A stretch of 64,000 nucleotides of DNA from Typha latifolia. Lineage: Eukaryota > Streptophyta > Magnoliopsida > Poales > Typhaceae. A program made the position numbers and the translations under genes. Where the stretch lies: assembly GCA_019914945.1 (NCBI GenBank), contig CM034100.1:75209-139208 (forward strand). Reading direction: 5' to 3'. The notes under the pieces are model-generated. The model worked only from the letters and a program-made list of their open reading frames with translations, made no database searches and had not been told where the DNA came from. This document shows positions 1-10,701 of this stretch, piece by piece; the stretch's first letter is position 1; each line of letters starts with the position of its first letter.

Positions 1-2125
1 TGACCAATGTACGCGGGGTACAAACCCCACCATTGTTGTAGGTGCACTACGCCACACAGTGAAAGCAAATTCTACAGATGAGCAAGGAAATATGACATCA
101 TCATCAATGGAAAAGATGGCATTTGTCCTCAAGTCCTTTATTTCCTTGAACCTATTGTTGAGACTGTCTTCCAGATTCACATCAAATCTTACTTCAACAT
201 CTCTGCCACCTTGAGAGTTTGATTTTGCAGCTTGGCTTAGATCATCACGTAGAGAATTTGTTGGTGGATTAGGCTCACTCCAGACAATGTGAATCGAATC
301 AACGCCAGCACAAGAGGCATAATGAATAACAGATTGCTTCAGAAGGTCATTTCTCTTCCATGTATTAATCACTACAGTGTAACATTTCCTATACAAAGAA
401 AAGGACTATAGCATTTAGACAGAGATATAGGTTGGTTGAGAAGCAAATAATGGAAGATTCTTTGAGATTATCCAGCTATATATCTACTATAAACAAGTTG
501 AGACTGGTAAAGAAATAGATGATGCATACAGTCAAACTCCATAAAAGGGATAATGATAAAAAGATGATGTTTCAGGACAAGTGAAGAACAGCAATAATGA
601 GGAGAAGAGAGAGTCTTTACATAACTCTACTTCCAAAAAAGTTAAGGATGAACTAAACGTGCATATCTACCCAGTTAATAACCATGTCCTTTACAAGTGC
701 TTGAAAAGAAAGCGCAGAGCTAAAATGCCACAAGTCCAGGCTATGCTTAAATTTTACAGAAGTACTTATAAACAGCATGATTTGAAAAGAAAAGGATAAT
801 TAAAGTTCCAAAATTGACCCGAGTAGGAACATGAAAATTCAAGGCCCATAAGACAGGGTAGAAGGAGATGAGAGGGTTTAAGAAGACTATTGCAAACATA
901 GAAGGCCGACCAGAAATAGAGGACGATCTCAACCTAGTGGTTAAGTAGCATAAAGTGTTATATAGAAGGAATCAATAACGTGAGGGAGGAAAAGACTATT
1001 AGTTTCAGAGGATAGACCAAAGCACTGAGCTCTTGATCTTGAAGAAAGGAACTTAGAAGAATTGTCCCAAACTGGGCTCGTTTCCTACTACTACTCACTG
1101 AACTATCAAAGTTGGAATACCTTGTTAACTGGGAGTATTATATCCTTCCTGGTTATCATCAGGGATATAATACTTCTTTAGATTAGACCTAGTCATCTTG
1201 ACCCACAGCAAGAAAATGGCTGCCAAAATAGTTTGTTTTCAGTAGAAAGCTATTATATGTGAAGCACTTGATCTCGTAGAATCACACTTTCTAACATAAA
1301 CAAAAGGCTTTCCTAGAAATAATGAATCTTATTATTCTGGGCAACTGGGTTTAAATAGCAATATATGCATATGAAACTAAGTAGTCGAATAAATATGTCG
1401 ACATACATTGGTATTATATGTAATCCTTGGTTTTCTATACGCTACCGAACGTGCCATGCGTCAAACTACTAGTTAGTCAGAAGAAGATTTCTTGCTCCGA
1501 AAGAGATGTTCGAAAAACAATTAGATCCAAGAATGCAAGGATAAAAAAAAATCACTTTCTCAGTGGAAGAGACGTACAAGACTATGGAAGATATCAAATT
1601 AAAGATCCCTAAGTTGAATCAAGTTGTCAGTTCTGTGGAATTTAGTCGCAATCAAAATAAGAAAAATGATAAAATGTCATCCGAGTTGAACCAACCACAG
1701 AAACAAGAAACAAAGGCGTTAGGAAAGACGGGGAAAGATCAAACAAGAAGATAAAAACTGAAAAAGAAAAATAAAAAAAGTCTAACACAACTATTAGTCA
1801 AAAATATTTATTTGGTTAAAGAAATTGGGAATGAAGAGAAGAAATAATAATAATAATAATAACAACAACAACAACAACAACAACAACAATAAGATAAATC
1901 ATACCCGGGTGGAGGCGTGGATCCGAGATGGGAAGATGGTTGCCACAAACCAGCAGTGAGGAGGATGACGTAGAAGGCAATGCAGAAGCAGAGGAGTAGC
2001 CTTATCTTGGCCGATCCCACAGAGAGCTGACGCAATCTTAGCGACCACCTCCGCCCGAGGAAAGAGGAGGAGGAAGGGCTCGCTGTTCTCATCGCGGCAG
2101 CTCCTCGCCGTCCCAACTCCACCAT
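1..2125 (-). CDS. EPC1/GMT1-like GT64 glycosyltransferase, 5' part (runs off left edge)
   Basis: The gene is on the minus strand and its 3' end lies outside the window. Coding exon 1 is 2125-1905 and exon 2 is 388 to beyond 1; the 1.5-kb intron (1904-389) has GT and AG ends and phase 2 is kept. Exon 1 gives a short basic N-terminus (RLRQL) and one hydrophobic signal-anchor (LLLCFCIAF and following), as expected of a Golgi type II enzyme. Exon 2 opens the GT64 domain with VINTWKRNDLLKQS, HIVWSEPNPP, EDSLNNRFKEIKDLRT, the metal-binding SIDDDVIFPC and APTTMVGFVPRVHW. Plant GT64 proteins of this subgroup (Arabidopsis EPC1, At3g55830) mannosylate glycosyl-inositol-phosphoceramides; that function is assigned by family. 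A second in-frame Met lies at 2092, so the start could be 11 codons shorter. A decayed copy lies at 8890-9885. Confidence 0.85.
1842..1891. repeat. compound (AAT)n(AAC)n microsatellite
   Basis: A run of AAT triplets passes directly into a run of AAC triplets. It sits in intron 1 of the GT64 gene, just inside the splice donor at 1904. Confidence 0.9.
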
Positions 2126-2653
2126 CTCCTCCTCCTCCTCCTCCTCCTCTCTCTTCCAACATTCCACCACATGCGCTTCCCTTCCCGTTTTTTCACCCCC
2201 CTTCTTCCCCGTCTTTTTTTTTCCTCTTTCTCTAATGTGCAAGAAGACAGGAAAGAATTTATAAAAAAGAAAAAAGAAAAGAAAGAAAGAAAGCCAAGGA
2301 AGGCGATTCCTTGCACTGTAACTTCTAGCTTTTATATCTTCTGATTCGTGCCGCTTTAATCTTCGGACGAATATTGTGATGCGAGCGAGCGAGCGACAAT
2401 TGTACTGAGAAAAGGTATACAATTTAGAATGGAATAGGGAGGGAGGAAGAAGGTAGATAAAGTCATAGAGATGGGAGAGCGAAGGAAGTAAGTGGCGATG
2501 AAAACTAAGATGCACTACCTAGTAGTAACAATAGGACATAAGCAGATCACTGATGGGCTTTAAAAAAAGAATTGAATGGCGTTATTGAATGGCGTATGGT
2601 TTGAAAAACGACTTTCTCCGTACCTTGTTGCCAAACTAAAAAGTCCAACCGCC

Positions 2654-2689
2654 CTCCCAGTCCCAGCAGTCCCAGCAGTCCCAGTCCCT
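2654..2689. repeat. short tandem repeat, unit about 9 bp (TCCCAGCAG)
   Basis: Three to four imperfect copies of a 9-bp unit of the form TCCCAGCAG or TCCCAG lie in the intergenic region. Confidence 0.6.
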
Positions 2690-3904
2690 CCTCTACTTTG
2701 TTGTGCGTGTTTTTGTTGTTTTGTGTTGGCATAATTCAAGAAGAGGTCCATTCAAATACTAATCCAATGAAGGCACGTCACGTATAACTCATACGTGACT
2801 TAACAACACAGGCCCGATCCATCCAGGTTAGCGTTGCCGTTATTCTTTTCTGTGGGCCATTGCTTGGGCTACGTGTAAGAGTAGAGGCATCCGAGGACGT
2901 GTCCCATCTTACCTGCATTGCAATACAGCCTTATTTTATCACTGCCATCGATCGGTTGACCTGAGCCAGGGGCTCCCCTGAGTTCCCTCCCGCTACCGCT
3001 TACCTACCATACATCTTATTATTTATTCGTTTATTCAACTAGATCCAATCGGTCCTCGGGAAAACTATTATCTGGAATTAAAGGCGGATCTACTTATCCA
3101 AGTCATAGGTAGTTGTGTCCAGGAAGGTAGCTAGCTAAGGGACGCTTATTTCGGACTGCAGTATACTTTTAAGAAAGCGGAATCTGAACGTTTGTTAGAC
3201 TTTAATGAACTTAGCTACAGCAACCACAGTGATGGTAGTGAGTGGCCGCCTCGTGGGACGACGAAGCAGATTCGTCTACTTTTTATTAGCTCCCATCCAC
3301 TTGAGTGAGAGTGCTCATGCAGATTCGATCACCAATATCATTTTCATCGTATAGCTCCCGTAATAAATGACTCATCAGCCATTCATTCTCATTTGTCTTT
3401 CACAAGTACACACTTGCTATAAAATTAAATTCATTCATGACGATGCAATTAAGTCCGTATAGGGAATTAGGGACGACCTCCCTTTACTTTGTGCAGCTCT
3501 TCCATTCCATCCGATCGTCGTTGTATCTTAGATTGACAGAGTTGGTCACGGTTATCCTCTTTTTTTACCCCTAAGTTCTCTCTCACGCTATACATTTCTC
3601 TCGTCGAATCAATGGACCACAACCCTACAAACCCTACAAACCCAACTAATTTTCTAATCTATTTGCGCTGCCTAGCTGGTGGTGCCTAGTCGTCATAAAA
3701 AGCAATTATCTAGCAAAACATAGAAGCGATGATACGTTCTTAATTAGTTGGTGTCGCTGAGGTGTATCGCTGGTGCGCCACTCGCGCTCCAAGGCCATCA
3801 GAGGCCGTGGGAACGAGTCCGGCCCAGAGCTGACTGAGCAGTCTCTGTAAAGGCCCATTATCAGGATATAATTCTAGAAGGCCCAGATACAAAGCCCAAT
3901 GCTT

Positions 3905-3991
3905 CCAAACTCGACTAAATTAGGTCTTTCCGGCATCGTTAGGTCTTTCCTACTAGAAACATTAATCAAGCCAAACTCGACTAAATTAGGT
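3905..3991. repeat. 21-bp direct repeat pair
   Basis: The motif beginning CCAAACTCGACTAAAT occurs at 3905-3925 and again at 3971-3991. The spacer carries two copies of TTAGGTCTTTCC. Origin unknown; probably a local duplication. Confidence 0.75.
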
Positions 3992-5372
3992 TGATTATTA
4001 TATAACAGTATAGTTTTAATACTAGTTTTGAGTTTATTAAGAACTATTAAATCTTCTTGGATCTTAGATCCAATAAATATTATAAAGTATATATAATTTG
4101 TAAAACCTTAAACCCGTCCCATTCCAAAAAGTTCTCACCTCTCTCATTCTCATGGTGTCGCCCCCAAATCCCCTTGTTGCCGTCGCCACCTTGCCCTCTG
4201 GTCAACCAGGTGTTGCCACGCGCCTAAACGGCTCCACAGGGATGACACACGGCTTGTGGGTGAAGGCGGTGAAGCCGTTCTTCCTCTCAATTAGCTTTCC
4301 AACTTCACACTAGCTTATCGACAAGAAACTGCTTGAGAGGGCTCCGATCGAGGCCGACGAAGCAAGCAGTCGTAAAATCGACGTGCACGGCAGTTTCATC
4401 TTGGATCTCTTTGACCTTATTCTCTGCGGTGTTCTCTAATGCATCTTCTTTGCCCCTGTCTTCTACCTTCTTCTTCTGCACTTCTTAAAAACCAAATCTG
4501 TCTCACGGTCCTCCTTTATATTGCCAAACACAATTTCTTCCTTAAAAAATTTAGGAACTAGAGAGAATGAAGACAAATGCATATCAAGAACTTCTTAATT
4601 CTCTGAGACAATAGCCAAAGAGATGGCAAAAAAACTTATTCTCTGGGACCTCAAGATTGTTTGGTTGGTCATCACAATTACTTTGATCATGGTAGAACCA
4701 CTAAGATGAGAGTCCACTATTTCTAATATGTTCTCCTCCTCTTTGGCAGGCTCGGATTATGCTGTCTCACTGTACCTTTTGCTCTCTTTGAATTGGCTAA
4801 CAAATTAGCATTAGCTCTACATGTCTAGGCGCCCATTTTCTTTTGTCCTTGTTCTTGGCATCCCCCACCTCCCTCTCCATGGTAGCTCTCGCCTCGAGAT
4901 CATCCTTTTTCTCAGTTAAGATCTTATAGTTCTCCGGGAAGATGCATGATGCCACCTTCTTGCATGCCCGCTTCCTCGACTTTTTCCCACTTGTTTTGGA
5001 CCTTACCCTTCAAGCTCGGCTCAATGATACCCCCTAGTTTGGTAGAACTCACATGTGATCATCGCCGCTCCATTATTGGAGCAAGGGGGAAATTCTAATG
5101 GCAATACACGTACTAATAAAACGCTCAAATCTGATTTGAAAAGTTTCTCAAATAAAAGAAGCCGATGCCTGCCAAAAAGACATCTCGATCGCTAGACACA
5201 TTAAATAAAAACGATTAGATATTCAACCACGTGCTCTCGCTGAGACGAGAGCAGAAAAGAGCTAACAAGGACAGACTCGAAGAGGCACATGACAAGCAGC
5301 AGACTAGCACACGGAAATCAGAGACAGAAAGAAGCAAACCACGTGGAGAGCCTCTCTCTCCCCCCGTTCATT

Positions 5373-6578
5373 TCATGCCGTGTATATTATTACGAAACAC
5401 GGCAGCACCGCCCTGGGATTGAATACCAACAGCTCCCCCTCCTCATCTTCTTCCTCCCCTTTCGCCCGCCAGTTTGGACTTCGGGCCCCACCTCGTCGTC
5501 CGGGGCCCACCGGGACCACCGAGTCGTAACCATATGAACCGGCCGCTCCCTTCTCTACCCCCTCCTCCAGTTCCTCCGCTCCGCCCCGAGCAACCCTCCC
5601 GGCGACGACGCGGCACACGACCATGGCCCTGCGCACGTGGAGGAAGGCGAACTCACGCTCCAGGTCCTCCGGAAGCGACACGTGGGCGCCCCAGCTGGAG
5701 GCGTGCGTAGCTATGCCATCCAGGTCGGCCTGCTTCCCCGCGAAGCCGTGCCGCACAATCCCGCACGTGCAGCAGTACGAGCTCCCGCACATCCCGCCGG
5801 CGCCGCTGAACGAGCACAGCGTCGTCGAGCAGTAGAACCTCAAACGTTCGTTCCCGTCTGCGATGCACCGCTCGTCCACACCGCCACCTTTGCGCTTCGC
5901 AGCCCTCAAGCGGACGACGTTGCGGTACTCTTCGAAGCGCGCGAGTGTACGCTGGGAGTTGTGGATCTTGAGGACGCGATGGACGGTGGGGGCCGACTTG
6001 CCCCTCCATCCCGATCGGAAGATGATGGTGACGATGTTCTTCCCGGAGTCACCGTCGGAAAGCTCGGAGAGGGAGTGCCTCATGGCCTGGTGGAGATCGA
6101 GTAGGTGGGGCTTCGTTAACACCTCGCCGCAGACCGAGCACGGGAAGATGTCGGTGCGGGTGGAGAAGGACATGTGCTGCTTCGTAGCGGTGGCGTCGGA
6201 TACCGACGGCGATCTGACGTCATCCGGCGACATAGGAAGTGGACGTAGAGGGGACTGGGAGTAACCGGGTGGCGGAGTAGACGAGTGTTGTTGGGTTCGG
6301 GCGGCTTCGTCGGGTCTGTGGAAGGAGAAGAAGCTTTTGAGTAAAGAACCGATGGAGGAGACGCTGAGTAGGACGGTCTTGTGGTTGGTTTTTATGTCAC
6401 TGGCAACCAGGGAGGGAGAGGAGGGAGAGATCTTTCTCCTCTTACTCCGAGGTGGATCTTGTCTGTCGGCATACTCCTCCGTCGGGCCTCGGGAGGAGCA
6501 GCAGAAGCTGAGGTGGAGACAAAAAAGAAAGAAGAGGGAGATGAAGCCACTGAAGAAGGACGATGCTGTAATCGCCAT
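5373..6578 (-). CDS. C2H2 zinc-finger protein with PARP-like C-terminal region
   Basis: A single uninterrupted frame of 401 codons. Residues 1-28 are strongly hydrophobic, followed by a basic patch (RSKRRK, 44-49). One C2H2 finger has Cys147, Cys150, His163 and His168 (FPCSVCGEVLTKPHLLDLH). After it comes the plant-specific block NIVTIIFRSGW, VHRVLKIHNSQRT, FEEYRNVVR, RCIADGNERLRFYC, a Cys-rich stretch, GIVRHGF and the late motif AMVVCRVVAGRVA. This arrangement matches the plant family of Arabidopsis At1g75710 and At2g29660, whose C-terminal half resembles the PARP catalytic fold; enzymatic activity is not established. A TATAAATA-like element sits at 6602-6609 on the minus strand, only about 25 bases before the ATG, so transcription probably starts farther upstream. 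An out-of-frame ATG at 6586 overlaps the start region. Confidence 0.85.
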   Translation of the reverse strand: MAITASSFFSGFISLFFLFCLHLSFCCSSRGPTEEYADRQDPPRSKRRKISPSSPSLVASDIKTNHKTVLLSVSSIGSLLKSFFSFHRPDEAARTQQHSSTPPPGYSQSPLRPLPMSPDDVRSPSVSDATATKQHMSFSTRTDIFPCSVCGEVLTKPHLLDLHQAMRHSLSELSDGDSGKNIVTIIFRSGWRGKSAPTVHRVLKIHNSQRTLARFEEYRNVVRLRAAKRKGGGVDERCIADGNERLRFYCSTTLCSFSGAGGMCGSSYCCTCGIVRHGFAGKQADLDGIATHASSWGAHVSLPEDLEREFAFLHVRRAMVVCRVVAGRVARGGAEELEEGVEKGAAGSYGYDSVVPVGPGRRGGARSPNWRAKGEEEDEEGELLVFNPRAVLPCFVIIYTA

Positions 6579-8889
6579 TGAATCATGGAGAAAGAAAGGA
6601 ATATTTATAAGGACGCAGCAGAAAGAACTGAGAAAGGTTTGCTAGTTGCTCATAGAAGGGAGTGAGAGAGGAAGCTAGTGAATGGAGAGTGGAGGAATCC
6701 GGAAGAAGGGTGGGGGTTGGGGTTGGGGGTGGGGAACTGGGAAGAAAGGCACCTAGACCTGTCACGACTCACGAGGCAGGGAAAGGGGGCCATTGGGCGA
6801 GAATAAAGTAAGAGGGGTCGTCGGTGGGGGGTGACATATATATCAATATGTCGCCTTCGCTATCTCTAATCGCTGGCATGTCAAAAAGTAACTGTTCATG
6901 TGGACAACTCAACGGCAGCGTCTGATCACATCACGCTGGTGTCGACGTCCAAACAAAACGAGAGAGAGAGAAGCATGTAACGTCCGGTAAAACTGTTCCT
7001 TTTCCATTCCTGTATAATACATGTATTATGTATATATATAGCCCAATCATTCCTTTCCCTCTTAAACGTCGGCAGTACCCTCCTCCATCACCATAGACTC
7101 TATAGTTTTCTTTGTACCAACTACTAAAATTTAAGACTCAATACTAATCTCTCAATTTTCTCTTAATCTAAATAAACTTAAATTATATAATATTTTTAAA
7201 AATTATTCACAAAAACTGCCCCCAGAGCTCCGATTATTCTCTCACTTTTTAAGGATAAATTAGTATTTTTTTTTCTTCTCTCTTTCATAATTCACAAATT
7301 TAAACAAACTTTCCATCCCATATCCTAATTTAAAGTTTCTCAAGCAAAATAATTTAATTATAAATTTTAAATCAAATCTTAACTAATTAAAGCTCATATG
7401 CATCATAGAAATTTTTTAATCAATACTTATAGTTGACTTCTATCTCTCTAAATGATCCATTATTTTTAAGAAATATTGAATTGAACTGCGCTTAAATTTT
7501 GGGACAAACTTAACCTATTAGATAAATAATGTATGTAAAATAATAATTCTATCTCTTAAGTCTTAATAGGCTTAGAGATAGAATCTCATTCAACAATTTC
7601 TTAATTTGCATCAAATCATCACTTTAAAATTAAAGATTAAACAACTTTAGAGCTAACTATATCGGAAACTTGTAGAGTCTACATACTGGGGAGGAGACAG
7701 ACGGACATGTATCGAAATTTAGAGTGCATACCATATAAAGGTAATTCTTTACTGAAAAGTGTGCTGCAATTGATTGTGTACCATCTCCTCGCAAGCTAGA
7801 TACTGTGTGCAGCCACCCTTCCTTCTACTATTTGCAGAGAAATGTTATCCTGCCGGCGATCAATTAATATGTTAGTTGAAGAATAATAAAGTTTTAATGT
7901 AGTTCCTCCTAGAAAATTACTGTCCAGTAGTCAGTAAGCTAAAGTTGTTTCATGAAGAGCTGTATATACTAGCATCGACACTATTAAAATACTATTGATA
8001 TATAAGCTTGAAGTACAGAAGCTAACGTGTTTAATTTCTTTATGAAAAACAATTGTTACCATGAGGGATCAGGAAAGAAGGAAAAAAGATCGGCTCTGAG
8101 GCCACCATGATGAAGAAAGCAAGTTAATCTACAGTCTCAGAAAGCAAGAAAACTAATACGCTCCATTATGTGCCACGTAAATCCCAGAATTTCCTTCTCT
8201 GTTTCCTACAGAGGAACAGTTAGATATGTAACATAATGAAACACAAGAATGTGCAAAAGAAATAAAAGTACCCGAAAAAAAAGAGACTAATAGGAACATC
8301 TGAAGATCACCCCTTAACACTGCTTGCAACCAAAGACTTGCAGCAAACACATTGAGACATTAAGATCTCTGCTCACTATGACCTCTCAAAGTTAGATGCC
8401 ACTATATCCAATCTCATGTATCCTTCCTGTCGACAGGTTTTCTCAGCATCCCCCAGTAGTTGCTAGGTGACATCAGGTATAAATTTATCTAATTAACAAC
8501 AGCCAGAAGGCTTTTAAAAGAAGAAAATAAGAATATCTAGCAATTAGATAAATCCTAACCAAACTCAACCACTCCTCCAAAAATTGAATTGTTCATTCTT
8601 ATACATTTCCATCCAGGAGCAATCTACTATGAGAATGTTTTCTTTTAATTATTTTCTATACTGATTAGTCCGAATACCTAGGCGGATACAAACATGAAAT
8701 GACCCACTGCTACTATGCATGTTGTGGATAGCAATATTTGTTCACCGATCAGTACGACATTATATCCTAAAAAGAGTCAATATGACTATGTTTCTGTTAT
8801 GGATAGTTGAATAACAATTTAGCATTTCACTTGAAAAGAAAATTACAGTCTAGCAATGAAAATAACTGCGAATTTCCAACATATTGCCT
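6579..8889. other. intergenic region, AT-rich, no gene recognised
   Basis: About 2.3 kb upstream of the zinc-finger gene. The first 400 bases hold purine-rich leader sequence and a second TATA-like stretch near 6836-6843. From 7080 onward it is AT-rich with frequent stops in all frames. The segment near 8160-8215 could hold a very degraded later exon of the GT64 relic that follows, but similarity is too weak to call. Confidence 0.6.
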
Positions 8890-9885
8890 CCTGACATTTA
8901 ACCCAGATAGGAGGACCATCAGTTACATTTGCAACAAGTAACGCTGCGGCATTTGCACAATTCCTGCAATATCAGTGGCTGGTGGCACAATTCATAATGT
9001 GTATAAATACATCAGAAAACTAAAATCAACGAACAAACTATATTATTAAAGTCTACAAGTAATGAGTTCGACCATACAAACCTGTTTTCAGTCACATAAT
9101 CTCGAATAGATGTGGGCATGTAATTCCACAAGATAAGACTTGCGGAATTATGCTGCCTTCCCATCCATCCGACAGACCACAAGCCTCCAAACCTATAATT
9201 TTCTGTGTTGCTGTCCCTGCATAAGTGTTCTCCATATCAAGGAATAAATCCTGATGAAATCTAGCATCTTGGAAAGGAGAAAAATGGCTAAATAGCTTTG
9301 CAATTATTGGATTTTTCATCTTAGTCAACAATTATCTGATTTTAACAGAAAAGGGCATTTAAAGAAACTTAGGTTTGTGAGAATTTGATGTGCAAGATTA
9401 ATACACAACAGTGACAATGAAATACCAAAGGAATTTGACAACTTGAGGATTTGGTCAAGGCCAGTCAGTTTGTTTACAAAAAATTATGAAAGGTTAACAG
9501 CTTAATAATTGAAATAGAACTTGGAGAAACATAAAAATATATCTAGCCAACATATGCGAGGCACAAACCCCACCATTGTTGTAGGTGCACTATGCCACAT
9601 GATGAAAGCAAGTTTTACAGATGAGCAAGGAAATATGACATTGTCATCAATAGAAACGAAAGCATCTGTCCTCAAGTCCTTTATTTCTTTCAACCTATTG
9701 TTGAGGCTGTCTTCTAGATTCAAGTCAAATCTTAGTTCAACATCATTTCCAAATTGGGAGTTTGATTTTGCAGTCATTAGACCATCATGTGGAGAATCTC
9801 TCAGTGGATCAGGCTCGTTCCATACAATGTGAAGAATCAAGGCTGACACATGAAGCATAATGAACAACAGATTGCTTCAGAAGGT
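8890..9885 (-). pseudogene. decayed partial copy of the EPC1/GMT1-like GT64 gene
   Basis: Read on the minus strand, 9880-9530 closely matches exon 2 of the GT64 gene at 388-1, at both DNA and protein level (ELRFDLNLEDSLNNRLKE, APTTMVGFVPR). Three lesions are visible. The beginning of the exon, including the NTWKRN motif and the splice acceptor, is absent. A 2-bp deletion near 9827 (gene has GAATCGAATC, copy has GAAGAATC on the plus strand) shifts the frame. The metal-binding DDD is changed to DDN. Farther on, 9215-9082 encodes a shortened YRFGG...MPTSIRDYVTENR block, followed by a normal-looking intron (9081-8964) and NCANAAALLVANVTDGPPIWVK at 8963-8896. Intron retention shows it arose by DNA duplication, not retroposition. 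No copy of exon 1 is seen upstream. Confidence 0.85.
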
Positions 9886-10701
9886 CCTTTATGATACAAA
9901 GGGCATCACTTATGGTTCAGAAGAAACAGGGGAAAAAAAGAAACCCAACAAGATGCTCAAGACTGGACAAATTTCAAAAGTGATGACTAACACAATCAAA
10001 TTGACCTTCTTAATCTGGAAAAGTTTAGTCTTGCCTTAGGCCTTCCGTGCATTGTTCGTGGTTGTCCACATCCAAAGAGAAAGCATATCAACTGGATGTA
10101 CTTTTTTAGGGTGGATGTAGTCATCTAGTCATCTCAATCCAAGCAAATATCTACCACAATTTTCATACTGATCATTGAAGATTCAAGAAATTTAAATGCC
10201 CTTGTTTTTTATGTGGCATACATATGGGAAAATCTCCTTTCTTTCTTTTTTTTTAAATGGGCATACATGTGTGAACCTACATATACACATGCTACTCTCA
10301 CAGAAATGGAAATGTTAAGATGACTTCGAAGTGATACCTGTAGGGCGGGCATAGTCTGTTGGCTAGAACCGTTAATGAGCTATTAAGAATTGAAGCAATC
10401 ACCCAGCAAGCTACAATGTATGCAGAGGGAGGGAAATCAAAAAGAATTGGCCGATCAAGAACAAGACAGAGTGAGACACAATTAGCTACACCACACCATC
10501 CTAGAGAATGGAAGATTGTGGTTTCACTCCTACCAAATTTGGTGCTTCCTTCTAATTCAACGTAAATGAATTCTTCTGCATTGAAAAAAGAAAAAGAAAT
10601 AGAAAATTGTGTGGGTTTCACTCCTACTAAATTTGGTTCCAAACGAACCTGAAAGGGGGGCTCTTTAATTAATCTTTGCAACACTCTGAAAGCTGTCGTG
10701 G
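9886..10701. other. intergenic region, no gene recognised
   Basis: Roughly 800 bases between the GT64 relic and the 3' end of the BTB gene. Open frames here are short and lack family similarity. The motif TTCACTCCTAC(C/T)AAATTTGGT occurs twice, near 10524 and 10617, as an imperfect local repeat. Confidence 0.55.

Larger units (their letters stand above)
2126..5372. other. intergenic region, no gene recognised
   Basis: About 3.2 kb between the 5' end of the GT64 gene and the 3' end of the zinc-finger gene. The first 200 bases upstream of the GT64 start are GA/CT rich and probably form its leader and promoter. The rest has no frame with family similarity. It contains a short tandem repeat near 2654 and a 21-bp direct repeat at 3905 and 3971. 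Around 4840-5035 the minus strand stays open for roughly 60 codons of lysine/glutamate-rich sequence, but I cannot tie it to a family. Confidence 0.6.

Noticed and set aside
581..799. 72-codon frame in the GT64 intron
   Set aside because: Lysine-rich, AT-driven, no family similarity, and enclosed in an intron.
1427..1754. Two overlapping 61-63 codon frames in the GT64 intron
   Set aside because: No similarity and poor composition; chance frames.
3622..3645. Telomere-like phrase ACCCTACAAACCC
   Set aside because: Only two imperfect units, and the unit is not the plant telomere repeat.
4840..5035. Minus-strand open stretch rich in Lys, Glu and Arg
   Set aside because: About 60 codons without a start, and I could not link it to a gag or other family. 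Could be an old coding remnant but not supportable.
5637..6264. Plus-strand frames of 133-155 codons opposite the zinc-finger gene
   Set aside because: Antisense shadows produced by the GC-rich coding strand.
10298..10684. 128-codon minus-strand frame after the BTB gene
   Set aside because: No recognisable family and located in a 3' intergenic region.
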